From contig CAIYXG010000568.1 of the NCBI GenBank assembly GCA_903930035.1, positions 1 to 22,777 of the forward strand: a stretch of 22,777 nucleotides of DNA, in the 5' to 3' direction. Source of the stretch: an uncultured Actinomycetes bacterium. GTDB lineage: Bacteria > Actinomycetota > Acidimicrobiia > Acidimicrobiales > Microtrichaceae. A program made the position numbers and the translations under genes. The notes under the pieces are model-generated. The model did not search any database. It saw nothing but the letters and a program-made list of their open reading frames with translations, and was not told the DNA's origin. Position 1 is the stretch's first letter, and each line of letters opens with the position of its first letter. Positions 14,662 through 21,488 of the stretch are shown here, one piece after another.

Positions 14662-14783
14662 GCGGTGGTGCCCGCCTCAACGGCCCCCGACGCCGCCAGC
14701 CGGTCGACGGCGGCGGCGTGCCCGCGTGGTGCAGACTGGGGGAGCACCAGCCCTGCGAGCCCCACCAGTCGAGGTCGTCGTCG

Positions 14784-16403
14784 ATGTCAACGCTCACCGA
14801 CGCCACGCTGGTCGAGCAGATCCTGGCGGGGGAGTCGTCGGCGCTCGCGGCGCTCTACGACCGCTACGCCGACCGCATCCACTCGATGTGTGCCCACATG
14901 CTCCGGGACGACGACGCGGCGGCCGACGTGACCTCCGAGGTGTTCCTGACCGCCGCGGAGCGGCTCGGGCAACTGCGCGACCACGACAGGGTCCGGTCGT
15001 GGCTGTACGCCATCGCCCGTCACGAGGTGTACCGACGGTCGCGGCACCGCTCCCGCGAGGTGTCGCTGTCGGCCATGGGTGGTGTCGGGCTCGACCTGGT
15101 CGACACCGAGGCCGACCCGCAGGACCTGGCCTCGATCGACGAGCTCGACGACGCCGCGACGTTCTCCCCGCTGGGTCGTGAACCGGACGAGGTCGGACTG
15201 GAGCCGGGCGCGACGCAGGCCGATCTGGCCGCACTGCTGCAGGACGCGTCCGCCGGTCTCGACGACCGTGACCGGATGGTGCTGGAGCTGCACCTGGCGC
15301 AGGGACTCGACGGGCAGGACCTGGCCGATGCCCTGGGTGTCTCCCGCGATCACGGCTACCAGTTGGTCCACCGCATGAAGGAACGGCTGGAGGCCGCCAC
15401 GTCGGCGCTGCTCATCGCCCGGTCCGGTCGCTCCCGCTGCGACGGCCTCGACGAGGTGGCGGACTCCTGGGACGGGCGGTTCAACGTGCTGTGGCGGAAG
15501 CGGTTCGCCCGACACATCGGCCGGTGCGAGCAGTGCTCCACGCTGCGCTCCCGCGTGCCCCGGGCGGTCCTGTCGGGGACGGGACTGGCGCTCGCCGCCC
15601 AGTCCACCGTCCTGGCGGCGCCGATCTCGGCGCGCGAGCGGGTCCTCTCGGAGGCACCGGCCCGGATCGGCGTTCCGCAGGGTGGCCGGTGGCGTCCGGA
15701 CGGCTTCCCCCCGCACCGTCCGCGTCGGCGGCGGTGGCCCATGGCCGTGGTCGCGCTCGCGGTGGTGGCGCTGGTCCTCGGCGGTGGTGCGCTGGCCGTC
15801 GACCGGGGCGAGGTCGAGCAGATCGTCACGGCGTCGCCCGACACGACGGCGGTGACCACCACGAGTGCTCCGACGTCCACGACCGCGCCGCTGCTGCCGG
15901 GGCCCGTCGACCCGTTCGTCACGGCGCCGGTCCTCCCGCTCCCCGGCGGCCCGGCCACGACCGCCGCGGCCGAGCCCGAACCGACGGGTTCGTCGGGGTC
16001 GGGTGGCCAGCAGGGGGGTCCCGCCGCTCCGACGACGACGGCGCCGCCGCCCCCGGCCCCGGCTCCACCGCCACCTCCTCCACCGCCGCCCACGACCACG
16101 ACCACCGAGCCCCCCGACGTGACCCCACCGTCGGTCGGCATCAGCGGCCCGTCGTGCGTGTCCTGGGGATCCTCGGGCACGTTCACCGCCTCGGCCTCGG
16201 ACGCGTCGGGTGTCCAGTCGACGACGCTGTCGTGGTCGGGCGCGACGTCGGGCAGCAAGTCCGGAGGCTCCTCGGTCACGGTGTCGGTGGTCTTCCCGCA
16301 GCCCGCCACGAGCGTGACGTTCACGGCCACGGCGACGGACGGGGCCGGCAACAGCGGCTCGACCTCCCGGACGGTCGCCGGCAGCCCCAACTGCGCCGGC
16401 TGA
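14784..16403 (+). CDS. ECF sigma factor fused to a zinc-finger anti-sigma domain, membrane helix and exported domain
   Basis: This 539-residue protein has, in order: sigma region 2 (about 8-85; ALYDRYADRIHSMC, DVTSEVFLTAAERL, RSWLYAIARHEVYR); a linker; sigma region 4 (about 145-208; LDDRDRMVLELHLAQGL, then LADALGVSRDHGYQLVHRMKERL); a zinc-binding anti-sigma motif HxxxCxxC (His244, Cys248, Cys251); a basic stretch (RPRRRRWP); and a membrane helix (about 319-339). An exported Thr/Pro-rich stalk (about 350-445, with a long proline run) and a beta-rich domain with Cys458 and Cys537, likely disulfide-linked, complete it. Fused sigma/anti-sigma ECF proteins are known in actinobacteria. By analogy the sigma part would be held at the membrane until the outer domain senses a signal. 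The ATG at 14784 has a weak GAGG (14771-14774) upstream. Confidence 0.88.
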   Translation: MSTLTDATLVEQILAGESSALAALYDRYADRIHSMCAHMLRDDDAAADVTSEVFLTAAERLGQLRDHDRVRSWLYAIARHEVYRRSRHRSREVSLSAMGGVGLDLVDTEADPQDLASIDELDDAATFSPLGREPDEVGLEPGATQADLAALLQDASAGLDDRDRMVLELHLAQGLDGQDLADALGVSRDHGYQLVHRMKERLEAATSALLIARSGRSRCDGLDEVADSWDGRFNVLWRKRFARHIGRCEQCSTLRSRVPRAVLSGTGLALAAQSTVLAAPISARERVLSEAPARIGVPQGGRWRPDGFPPHRPRRRRWPMAVVALAVVALVLGGGALAVDRGEVEQIVTASPDTTAVTTTSAPTSTTAPLLPGPVDPFVTAPVLPLPGGPATTAAAEPEPTGSSGSGGQQGGPAAPTTTAPPPPAPAPPPPPPPPPTTTTTEPPDVTPPSVGISGPSCVSWGSSGTFTASASDASGVQSTTLSWSGATSGSKSGGSSVTVSVVFPQPATSVTFTATATDGAGNSGSTSRTVAGSPNCAG

Positions 16404-16419
16404 CGACCGCCGCACCCGT

Positions 16420-16436
16420 CGGTCGCCCGGCGACCG
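16420..16436 (+). terminator. Hairpin after the sigma factor gene
   Basis: CGGTCGC-CCG-GCGACCG is a perfect 7-bp stem 16 bases after the stop codon, with no T-run. It ends two bases before a TACGAT -10 box, so it may serve instead as an operator for the alcohol dehydrogenase promoter. Confidence 0.4.
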
Positions 16437-16438
16437 GG

Positions 16439-16444
16439 TACGAT
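16439..16444 (+). promoter_or_regulatory. Putative -10 box (TACGAT) for the alcohol dehydrogenase/cyclase operon
   Basis: A start about 7 nt downstream would give a leader near 40 nt that ends in a purine-rich ribosome site (GAGGGGG, 16478-16484) before the GTG at 16490. The perfect hairpin at 16420-16436 overlaps the place where a -35 element would lie. Confidence 0.42.
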
Positions 16445-16489
16445 CCGGCCCCGGCGCCGGACGCAGCGCCGTGACTCGAGGGGGTCGGT

Positions 16490-17563
16490 GTGAAGGGAAT
16501 CGTGTGGGACGGCGAGCGGGCCGCGCTGCGGGACGACGTCGAGGTCCGGGACCTCCGACCGGGTGAGGTCCGTGTCCGCCTGGCCGCCGCCGGTCTGTGC
16601 CATTCCGACGTGTCCGTCATGGACGGGACGATCATGTTCCCCACCCCGGCCGTGCTCGGCCACGAGGGCGCCGGGGTGGTGGAGGCGGTGGCCGACGACG
16701 TGTCGTCGACGAAGGTCGGCGACCACGTCGTGCTCACGACGCTCGGCAACTGCGGCACCTGCGCCGCCTGCGCCCGGGGCAAGCCGACGTTCTGCCGGAT
16801 CAGCCTCGGCAAGCTCTCCCGGCCGTTCACCGTCGGCGGCGACAAGGCGTTCCAGTTCGCCAACACCTCGGTGTTCGTCGAGTCCACCGTCGTGCCGGCC
16901 ACCTCGGCCATCCCGATCCCCGACGACGTGCCGCTCACCAGCGCCTGTCTGATCGGCTGCGGTGTGCTGACCGGCGTCGGCGCGGTGTTCAACCGGGCCC
17001 GCGTCACCCACGGCGAGTCGGCCGTGGTGATCGGTGTCGGTGGCATCGGGCTCAACGTGATCCAGGGCCTGGCGCTGAGCGACTCGCTGCCGATCATCGC
17101 GGTGGACACGAACCCGGCCAAGGAGTCGATCGCCCGGGCCTTCGGGGCCACCCACTTCATCTGCCCGGGCCCGGACACGGACCTGGTCGAGGCCGTGAAG
17201 GAGATCCGGCCGTACGGGGTCGACTGGGTGTTCGAGTGCGTGGGGTCGACGGCACTGATCCGCACGGCGACCGACCTGCTCGACTTCGGCGGAGGTGTGG
17301 TGATGCTGGGCGTCCCGAGGATGGGCACCGAGGCCAGCTTCGTGGTCAACACCATGTACAACGACAAGTCGCTCATGGGGTGCCGGTACGGGTCGGCCCG
17401 TCCGGCGCACGACATCCCGCTCGTGGTCGAGTTGTACCGGGCCGGCCGGTTGCAGCTCGACGAGCTGGTCACCGCCACCTACCCGATCGAGGGCTTCGAC
17501 CAGGCCCTCGAGGAGCTCCACGACGGCAAGCTCGCCCGTGGCGTGATGGTCTTCGAGGACTGA
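16490..17563 (+). CDS. Zinc-dependent alcohol dehydrogenase (MDR superfamily)
   Basis: This is a 357-residue medium-chain dehydrogenase with both zinc sites. Catalytic zinc: Cys37 (GLCHSD), His58/Glu59 (GHEGAG) and Cys157 (IGCGVLTG). Structural zinc: Cys88, Cys91, Cys94 and Cys102 (GNCGTCAACARGKPTFC). The NAD loop GVGGIG is at 182-187, followed by VDTNPAK, where the Asp indicates NAD(H). The class I/III-like CGVLTG motif groups it with long-chain and NDMA-dependent-type alcohol dehydrogenases, though the exact subfamily is unsure. The GTG start follows GAGGGGG. The cyclase-family gene begins 5 bases after the stop, so they form an operon. It likely oxidises an alcohol intermediate to an aldehyde for the nearby aldehyde dehydrogenase. 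Confidence 0.93.
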   Translation: MKGIVWDGERAALRDDVEVRDLRPGEVRVRLAAAGLCHSDVSVMDGTIMFPTPAVLGHEGAGVVEAVADDVSSTKVGDHVVLTTLGNCGTCAACARGKPTFCRISLGKLSRPFTVGGDKAFQFANTSVFVESTVVPATSAIPIPDDVPLTSACLIGCGVLTGVGAVFNRARVTHGESAVVIGVGGIGLNVIQGLALSDSLPIIAVDTNPAKESIARAFGATHFICPGPDTDLVEAVKEIRPYGVDWVFECVGSTALIRTATDLLDFGGGVVMLGVPRMGTEASFVVNTMYNDKSLMGCRYGSARPAHDIPLVVELYRAGRLQLDELVTATYPIEGFDQALEELHDGKLARGVMVFED

Positions 17564-17568
17564 GCGCC

Positions 17569-18525
17569 GTGTCGCTGCCACCCGAGCTGGTCGAGATCGA
17601 ACGACGGGTCTCCAACTGGGGCCGCTGGGGTGACGACGACCAACTCGGCTGCGGCAACCTGCTCACCACCGAGACGGCGCGGCGCGGCGCCGCGTCGGTG
17701 CGCTCCGGCCGTCGGATCGGTCTGGCCGTCGACCTCCGGGCCGACGGCATCCAGGTGGGCCAGCCCGCCCGCCGGTACAACCCGATCCTCACCGTGACGT
17801 CGCTGAACGAGCGGGACCAGTACGCACCGGGCATCTGGGAGGGCACCGACGACGTGGTGTTCATGTCCACCTGCGCCGGGACCCACATCGATGCCCTGTG
17901 TCACGTCTCCTACGGCGGGAAGCTCTACAACGGCTACCCGACCACGGCCGTCACGGCGCAGTACGGCGCGTCGGTGCTCGGGGCCGAGCGGCTCCCGCAG
18001 ATCGTCACCCGGGGGATCCTGCTCGACGTCCCCCGCGTCCACGGGGTGGAGTGCCTCGACCAGATCGACCCCGGGTACGCCATCACCGAGGACGACCTCG
18101 ACGCCGCCGCCGAGCTGGCGCGGGTCGAGGTCCTCCCCGGCGACGTCGTGCTCGTCCGCACCGGCATGATGCGCCACTACCACCGCGGCGACCGGATGCG
18201 CTACGCCGTCGGCACGGCGCACTCGCTGCCGGGTCTGTCGTCGGGCACCGTCGAGTGGATGCACCGCCACGACGTCGCCGGCGCCTTCACCGACACCTAC
18301 GCCTACGAGGCCTTCCCGCCGACGCAGGCCGACTGGTCGGACTGCCTGGCCGTCCACCTGCTCCAGATCCGGGACATGGGGATGCTCCAGGGGCAGAACT
18401 GGGACCTCGAGGAACTGGCCGAGGCCTGCGCCGAGGAGGGTCGGGGTGACGTCCTCCTCCTCGCTGCGCCCGAGCCGCTCGTCGGGGCGAGCAGCACCCC
18501 GATCGCACCGGTCGCGGTCCTGTAG
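17569..18525 (+). CDS. Cyclase-family metal-dependent hydrolase (kynurenine formamidase-like)
   Basis: This 318-residue protein belongs to the cyclase family (PF04199). The metal-binding stretch STCAGTHIDALCH (about 100-112) carries the H-x-D...H motif (His106, Asp108, His112). A later LPGDVVLVRTGMM and the final LLLAAPEPLVGASSTPIAPVAVL are also typical. Relatives hydrolyse N-formylkynurenine, lactones or amides. The usual proline before the last histidine of the metal motif is replaced (ALCH). The GTG at 17569 lies 5 bases after the alcohol dehydrogenase stop, with GAGG at 17555-17558 upstream, so translation is coupled. The substrate is unknown. Confidence 0.9.
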   Translation: MSLPPELVEIERRVSNWGRWGDDDQLGCGNLLTTETARRGAASVRSGRRIGLAVDLRADGIQVGQPARRYNPILTVTSLNERDQYAPGIWEGTDDVVFMSTCAGTHIDALCHVSYGGKLYNGYPTTAVTAQYGASVLGAERLPQIVTRGILLDVPRVHGVECLDQIDPGYAITEDDLDAAAELARVEVLPGDVVLVRTGMMRHYHRGDRMRYAVGTAHSLPGLSSGTVEWMHRHDVAGAFTDTYAYEAFPPTQADWSDCLAVHLLQIRDMGMLQGQNWDLEELAEACAEEGRGDVLLLAAPEPLVGASSTPIAPVAVL

Positions 18526-18536
18526 CCGGATCGATC

Positions 18537-18764
18537 GTGGCCCGTCGATCCACCGGGGCGGGGGATCCGTCCGAGCCCCGGACGTTCAGTCCGTGGGTGT
18601 TCGTCGCCGGGTTCGCCGTGCTGGCGCTGCTCGGCCTGGCCGGTGTCCTGCTCGGGTTGGCCGACGGGGGGACCGGACGAGTGCAGCTGGAGGTCCCCCA
18701 GACCACGTCGACGACCCTGCTCCCGTCCTCCACGTCGGTCCCGTCCACCGTCCCCACACCGTGA
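18537..18764 (+). CDS. Small single-pass membrane protein with Thr/Ser/Pro-rich exported tail
   Basis: This 75-residue protein starts at a GTG 11 bases after the cyclase stop. It has a basic, polar N-terminus (ARRSTGAGDPSEPRTFSP), one membrane helix (WVFVAGFAVLALLGLAGVLLGL, about 20-41) and a tail rich in Thr, Ser and Pro (PQTTSTTLLPSSTSVPST). By the positive-inside rule the tail should be outside. The tail composition resembles the stalk of the sigma factor fusion at 14784. No family is recognised and no strong ribosome site is seen, so translation may depend on coupling to the cyclase gene. Confidence 0.6.
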   Translation: MARRSTGAGDPSEPRTFSPWVFVAGFAVLALLGLAGVLLGLADGGTGRVQLEVPQTTSTTLLPSSTSVPSTVPTP

Positions 18765-18794
18765 CCGGGGTCGGCCCGGGGTCGCGGTCGTTCC

Positions 18795-18800
18795 TAGACT
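18795..18800 (+). promoter_or_regulatory. Putative -10 box (TAGACT) for the acyl-CoA synthetase gene
   Basis: The hexamer fits TAnnnT and would give a leader of about 30 nt with GAGGGGG (18826-18832) as ribosome site ahead of the ATG at 18837. No clear -35. Confidence 0.42.
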
Positions 18801-18836
18801 GCGCCGGTCGGACGGACGACGAGGCCGAGGGGGTCG

Positions 18837-20372
18837 ATGATGCTGCAGGGTCGGACGCTGTGGGAGTTGATGGAACGACGGGTGGACGCCACCCCGGACG
18901 CGCTCATGGCCGTCGACGAGGACATGCGGACCGTGACGTTCGCCGAGTTCTGGGTCGAGTCCGAACGGGCGGCCGCCGGACTGCTCGCCCAGGGGGTGGC
19001 ACCGGGGAGCGTCGTGTCCTGGCAGCTGCCGACGTGGATCGAGTCGCTGGTGCTCGTCGCCGCCCTCAGTCGGCTCGATGCCGTTCAGAATCCGATGCTG
19101 CCCATCTACCGCGAGCGCGAGGTCGGCTTCATCACGGCGCAGGCCCGCTCGTCCCTCCTGGTCGTCCCGTCGACCTGGCGGGGGTTCGACTTCGAGGCGA
19201 TGGCCACCGAGGTGGCGGGTCAGGTGGAGGGCATGCGGGTCCTGGTCGCCGACCGGACGCTTCCGCAGGGTGACCCGGGGTCGCTCCCGCCGCTGACGGC
19301 GGCCTCCGACGCCGCCGACCAGCCCGTGCGCTGGCTGTTCTACACCTCCGGCACGACCGCCGACCCGAAGGGCGCCCAGCACACGGACGCCTCCATCTCG
19401 GCGGTGGCCCGGGGCATGGGTGAGCGCCTGGCGCTGCACGAGGGCGACCGGAACGCGCTCGTGTTCCCCTTCACCCACATCGGCGGCATCACGTGGCTGT
19501 TCGCCAGCCTGCAGTCGGGTTGCTCCAACATCCTGATGGAGGGGTTCCACCCGCAGGAGACGCCCGAGGTCCTGTCCCGGGAGAACGTGACCCTGGCCGG
19601 CAGCGGCACGGTCTTCCACCAGGCCTACCTGGCCTACCAGCGGTCGCAGCCCCAGCGGGTGTTCCCCGACGTCCGGGGGTTCCCGGGCGGCGGGGCGCCG
19701 AAGCCGCCGGCGCTGGTGGCCGAGATGCGTGAGGTCTTCGACGCCCCCGTGCTGTCCGGGTACGGGTTGACCGAGGCCCCGATCCTCACGATGGCGTCGA
19801 CCACCGACACCGACGACGAGCTCGCCTCGAGCGAGGGCAAGCCCATGCCCGGGGTGGAGCTGAAGCTCGTGGCGATGGACGGGACCGTCGTCGGCCCGGG
19901 CGAGGAGGGCGAGATCCGCGCCAAGGCCCCCCAGGTGATGCGCGGCTACCTGGACGCGTCGCTCGACGCGGCCGCCTTCGACGAGGAGGGGTACTTCCGG
20001 ACGGGTGACCTGGGGCGGATCGACGAGCGCGGGAACGTGGTGATCACGGGTCGGCTGAAGGACGTGATCATCCGGAAGGGCGAGAACGTCTCGGCCAAGG
20101 AGGTCGAGGACCTGCTGTACCGGCACCCGGCGATCGCGGACGTGGCGGTGATCGGCCTGCCGGACCCGGCCAGCGGGGAGCGCGTGTGCGCCGTCGTGCA
20201 GCTGGCCGAGGGTGTCGACCAGCTGTCCTTCGAGGACATGGTGGGCTTCCTGCGGGGTGAGGGGCTGATGAACCAGAAGCTGCCGGAGCAGCTCGAGGTG
20301 GTCGACGTCCTGCCGCGCAACCCGGCGGGCAAGGTCCTGAAGCACGTGCTCCGCGAGCAGTACGCGGACTGA
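18837..20372 (+). CDS. AMP-dependent acyl-CoA synthetase/ligase
   Basis: This is a 511-residue adenylate-forming enzyme of normal length. Motifs: phosphate loop YTSGTTADPKG (169-179), PFTHIGGITWLF, GYGLTEAP (adenine site), YFRTGDLG and GRLKDVIIRKGENVSAKEVE (hinge and domain alternation), and catalytic Lys499 in NPAGKVLK. It activates a carboxylic acid to its CoA thioester using ATP, probably the entry step for the acyl-CoA enzymes in this window. Two adjacent ATGs (18837 and 18840) are possible; the first was chosen, with GAGGGGG 4 bases upstream. The chain length or ring type of the acid cannot be read from sequence. Confidence 0.94.
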   Translation: MMLQGRTLWELMERRVDATPDALMAVDEDMRTVTFAEFWVESERAAAGLLAQGVAPGSVVSWQLPTWIESLVLVAALSRLDAVQNPMLPIYREREVGFITAQARSSLLVVPSTWRGFDFEAMATEVAGQVEGMRVLVADRTLPQGDPGSLPPLTAASDAADQPVRWLFYTSGTTADPKGAQHTDASISAVARGMGERLALHEGDRNALVFPFTHIGGITWLFASLQSGCSNILMEGFHPQETPEVLSRENVTLAGSGTVFHQAYLAYQRSQPQRVFPDVRGFPGGGAPKPPALVAEMREVFDAPVLSGYGLTEAPILTMASTTDTDDELASSEGKPMPGVELKLVAMDGTVVGPGEEGEIRAKAPQVMRGYLDASLDAAAFDEEGYFRTGDLGRIDERGNVVITGRLKDVIIRKGENVSAKEVEDLLYRHPAIADVAVIGLPDPASGERVCAVVQLAEGVDQLSFEDMVGFLRGEGLMNQKLPEQLEVVDVLPRNPAGKVLKHVLREQYAD

Positions 20373-20376
20373 CCGT

Positions 20377-20392
20377 CCCGACGTGCGGGTTT
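20377..20392 (+). terminator. Small hairpin plus TTT after the acyl-CoA synthetase gene
   Basis: CCCG-ACGTG-CGGG followed directly by TTT begins four bases after the stop codon. The stem is short (4 bp), but this is the only hairpin in the window with a T-run. Confidence 0.35.
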
Positions 20393-20414
20393 CGTCCGGG
20401 CTCCGCCCCGGCCC

Positions 20415-20435
20415 TACGATCTGACGACCCGTCAG
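20415..20435 (+). promoter_or_regulatory. -10 box (TACGAT) abutting palindrome CTGACG-ACC-CGTCAG (candidate operator)
   Basis: TACGAT (20415-20420) is followed without a gap by a perfect 15-bp palindrome with 6-bp arms (20421-20435). The palindrome would cover the transcription start of the SDR gene at 20506. Such placement is typical of a repressor site. It does not match the TGAAC-CCC-GTTCA palindrome at 1160, so a different regulator is likely. In RNA it would be the first hairpin of the leader. Confidence 0.45.
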
Positions 20436-20469
20436 GTGCCGGTGTCCCGCTCGGGCCCGGACGCAGCAC

Positions 20470-20488
20470 GGATCCGGCGATCGGATCC
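20470..20488 (+). promoter_or_regulatory. Leader hairpin just before a strong ribosome site
   Basis: GGATCCG-GCGAT-CGGATCC is a perfect 7-bp stem. It ends three bases before AGGAGG (20492-20497), which is 8 nt from the ATG at 20506. The stem does not include the ribosome site, so it may stabilise the message or keep the site open. Confidence 0.4.
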
Positions 20489-20505
20489 ATCAGGAGGACT
20501 GGACC

Positions 20506-21420
20506 ATGGGACTGCTCGACGGCAAGGTCGCGATCGTCACCGGCGCAGGGCACGGCATCGGCCGCGGGCACGCGCTGGAGCTCGCCCGCCACGGCGCCAC
20601 GGTGGTGGTGAACGACCTGGGTGGCTCGGTCGCCGGTGAGGGTGCTGGTCGGGACGCCGACCTGACCGTGGACATCATCCGGGCCCGCGGCGGCGTGGCC
20701 ACGGCGAACTACGCCGACGTGTCCGACGACGAGCAGTCGGCCGCCATGATCGCCCAGGCGGTCGAGGAGCACGGCCGGCTCGACGTGCTGGTGAACAACG
20801 CCGGCATCGTGCGCGACGGGTCGATCTTCAACATGTCGGTGGACGACTTCGACGCCGTCGTCCGGGTGCACCTGCGCGGGACCTGGCTCCCCTGCAAGCA
20901 CGCGGCGGTGCACTGGCGGGCCCTCAACAAGGAGACGGGTGCGCCGGTCAACGGCCGGATCATCAACACCGTCTCGGGCGCCGGCCTGACCGGCAACTTC
21001 GGCCAGTCGAACTACGCGCCGGCGAAGGCGGCCATCGCCAGCCTGACCCAGACCCTCAGCCTCGAGCTCTACAAGGCCGGCGTGACCGTCAACGCCGTCG
21101 GGCCGGCGGCGGCGACCCGGATCACCGCCACCATGCCGAACGCTCCGGCGGTGATCGAACCCGACGAGATCCCCGACGACGAGTGGAACCCGATGGACCC
21201 TGCGGTGTCCTCGCCGCTGGTGGCGTGGCTGGCCTCGGACGAGGCCGACCACGTGACGGGTCAGATCATCCGTGCGGTCGGCGAGAACATCATCCTCATG
21301 CGCGGCTGGGCCGACGGTCCGACGATCAACAACAAGGGTTCCCGCTGGGACGCCACGAAGCTGGGCACCCAGCTGGCCACCGACGTGTTCGGCACCCGGG
21401 CGCCGGGTCTGCGGTACTGA
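20506..21420 (+). CDS. Short-chain dehydrogenase/reductase, 3-hydroxyacyl-CoA dehydrogenase-like (MFE-2/17-beta-HSD4 type)
   Basis: This is a 304-residue SDR. Motifs are TGAGHGIG (12-19), NNAG (97-100), and catalytic Ser157 in NTVSGAG with Tyr170 and Lys174 in YAPAK. The strand VVNDLGGS with extra Gly-rich residues (36-48) resembles the N-terminal dehydrogenase domain of peroxisomal multifunctional enzyme type 2, which oxidises 3-hydroxyacyl-CoA. The C-terminus (WDATKLGTQLATDVFG and beyond) is longer than in FabG. It follows an acyl-CoA synthetase gene, which supports a beta-oxidation role, but the exact substrate is inferred. AGGAGG at 20492-20497 fixes the start. Confidence 0.9.
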   Translation: MGLLDGKVAIVTGAGHGIGRGHALELARHGATVVVNDLGGSVAGEGAGRDADLTVDIIRARGGVATANYADVSDDEQSAAMIAQAVEEHGRLDVLVNNAGIVRDGSIFNMSVDDFDAVVRVHLRGTWLPCKHAAVHWRALNKETGAPVNGRIINTVSGAGLTGNFGQSNYAPAKAAIASLTQTLSLELYKAGVTVNAVGPAAATRITATMPNAPAVIEPDEIPDDEWNPMDPAVSSPLVAWLASDEADHVTGQIIRAVGENIILMRGWADGPTINNKGSRWDATKLGTQLATDVFGTRAPGLRY

Positions 21421-21427
21421 CCCATCG

Positions 21428-21443
21428 GCCCGCCTCGGCGGGC
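21428..21443 (+). terminator. Hairpin after the SDR gene
   Basis: GCCCGC-CTCG-GCGGGC is a stable GC stem with a four-base loop, seven bases after the stop codon and before the next promoter. No T-run follows. Confidence 0.5.
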
Positions 21444-21476
21444 GCGGGCATCACGGTTCCGCCGGGACCCGGCTCG

Positions 21477-21482
21477 TAGGAT
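21477..21482 (+). promoter_or_regulatory. Putative -10 box (TAGGAT) of the leaderless methyltransferase gene
   Basis: TAGGAT is followed by six bases and then the ATG at 21489, with no ribosome site between. No -35 element is evident. Confidence 0.48.
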
Positions 21483-21488
21483 CGGCCC

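Noticed and set aside
16062..16110. Microsatellite-like proline/threonine codon run as a possible contingency repeat
   Set aside because: It encodes the Pro/Thr stalk of the sigma fusion with mixed codons rather than a pure repeat unit, so slippage-based switching is not supported.
15356..17581. 741-codon open frame on the minus strand across the sigma factor and alcohol dehydrogenase genes
   Set aside because: It is antisense to two genes with full motif sets. Its translation is low-complexity with no domain, as expected from the third-position GC bias of the opposite strand.
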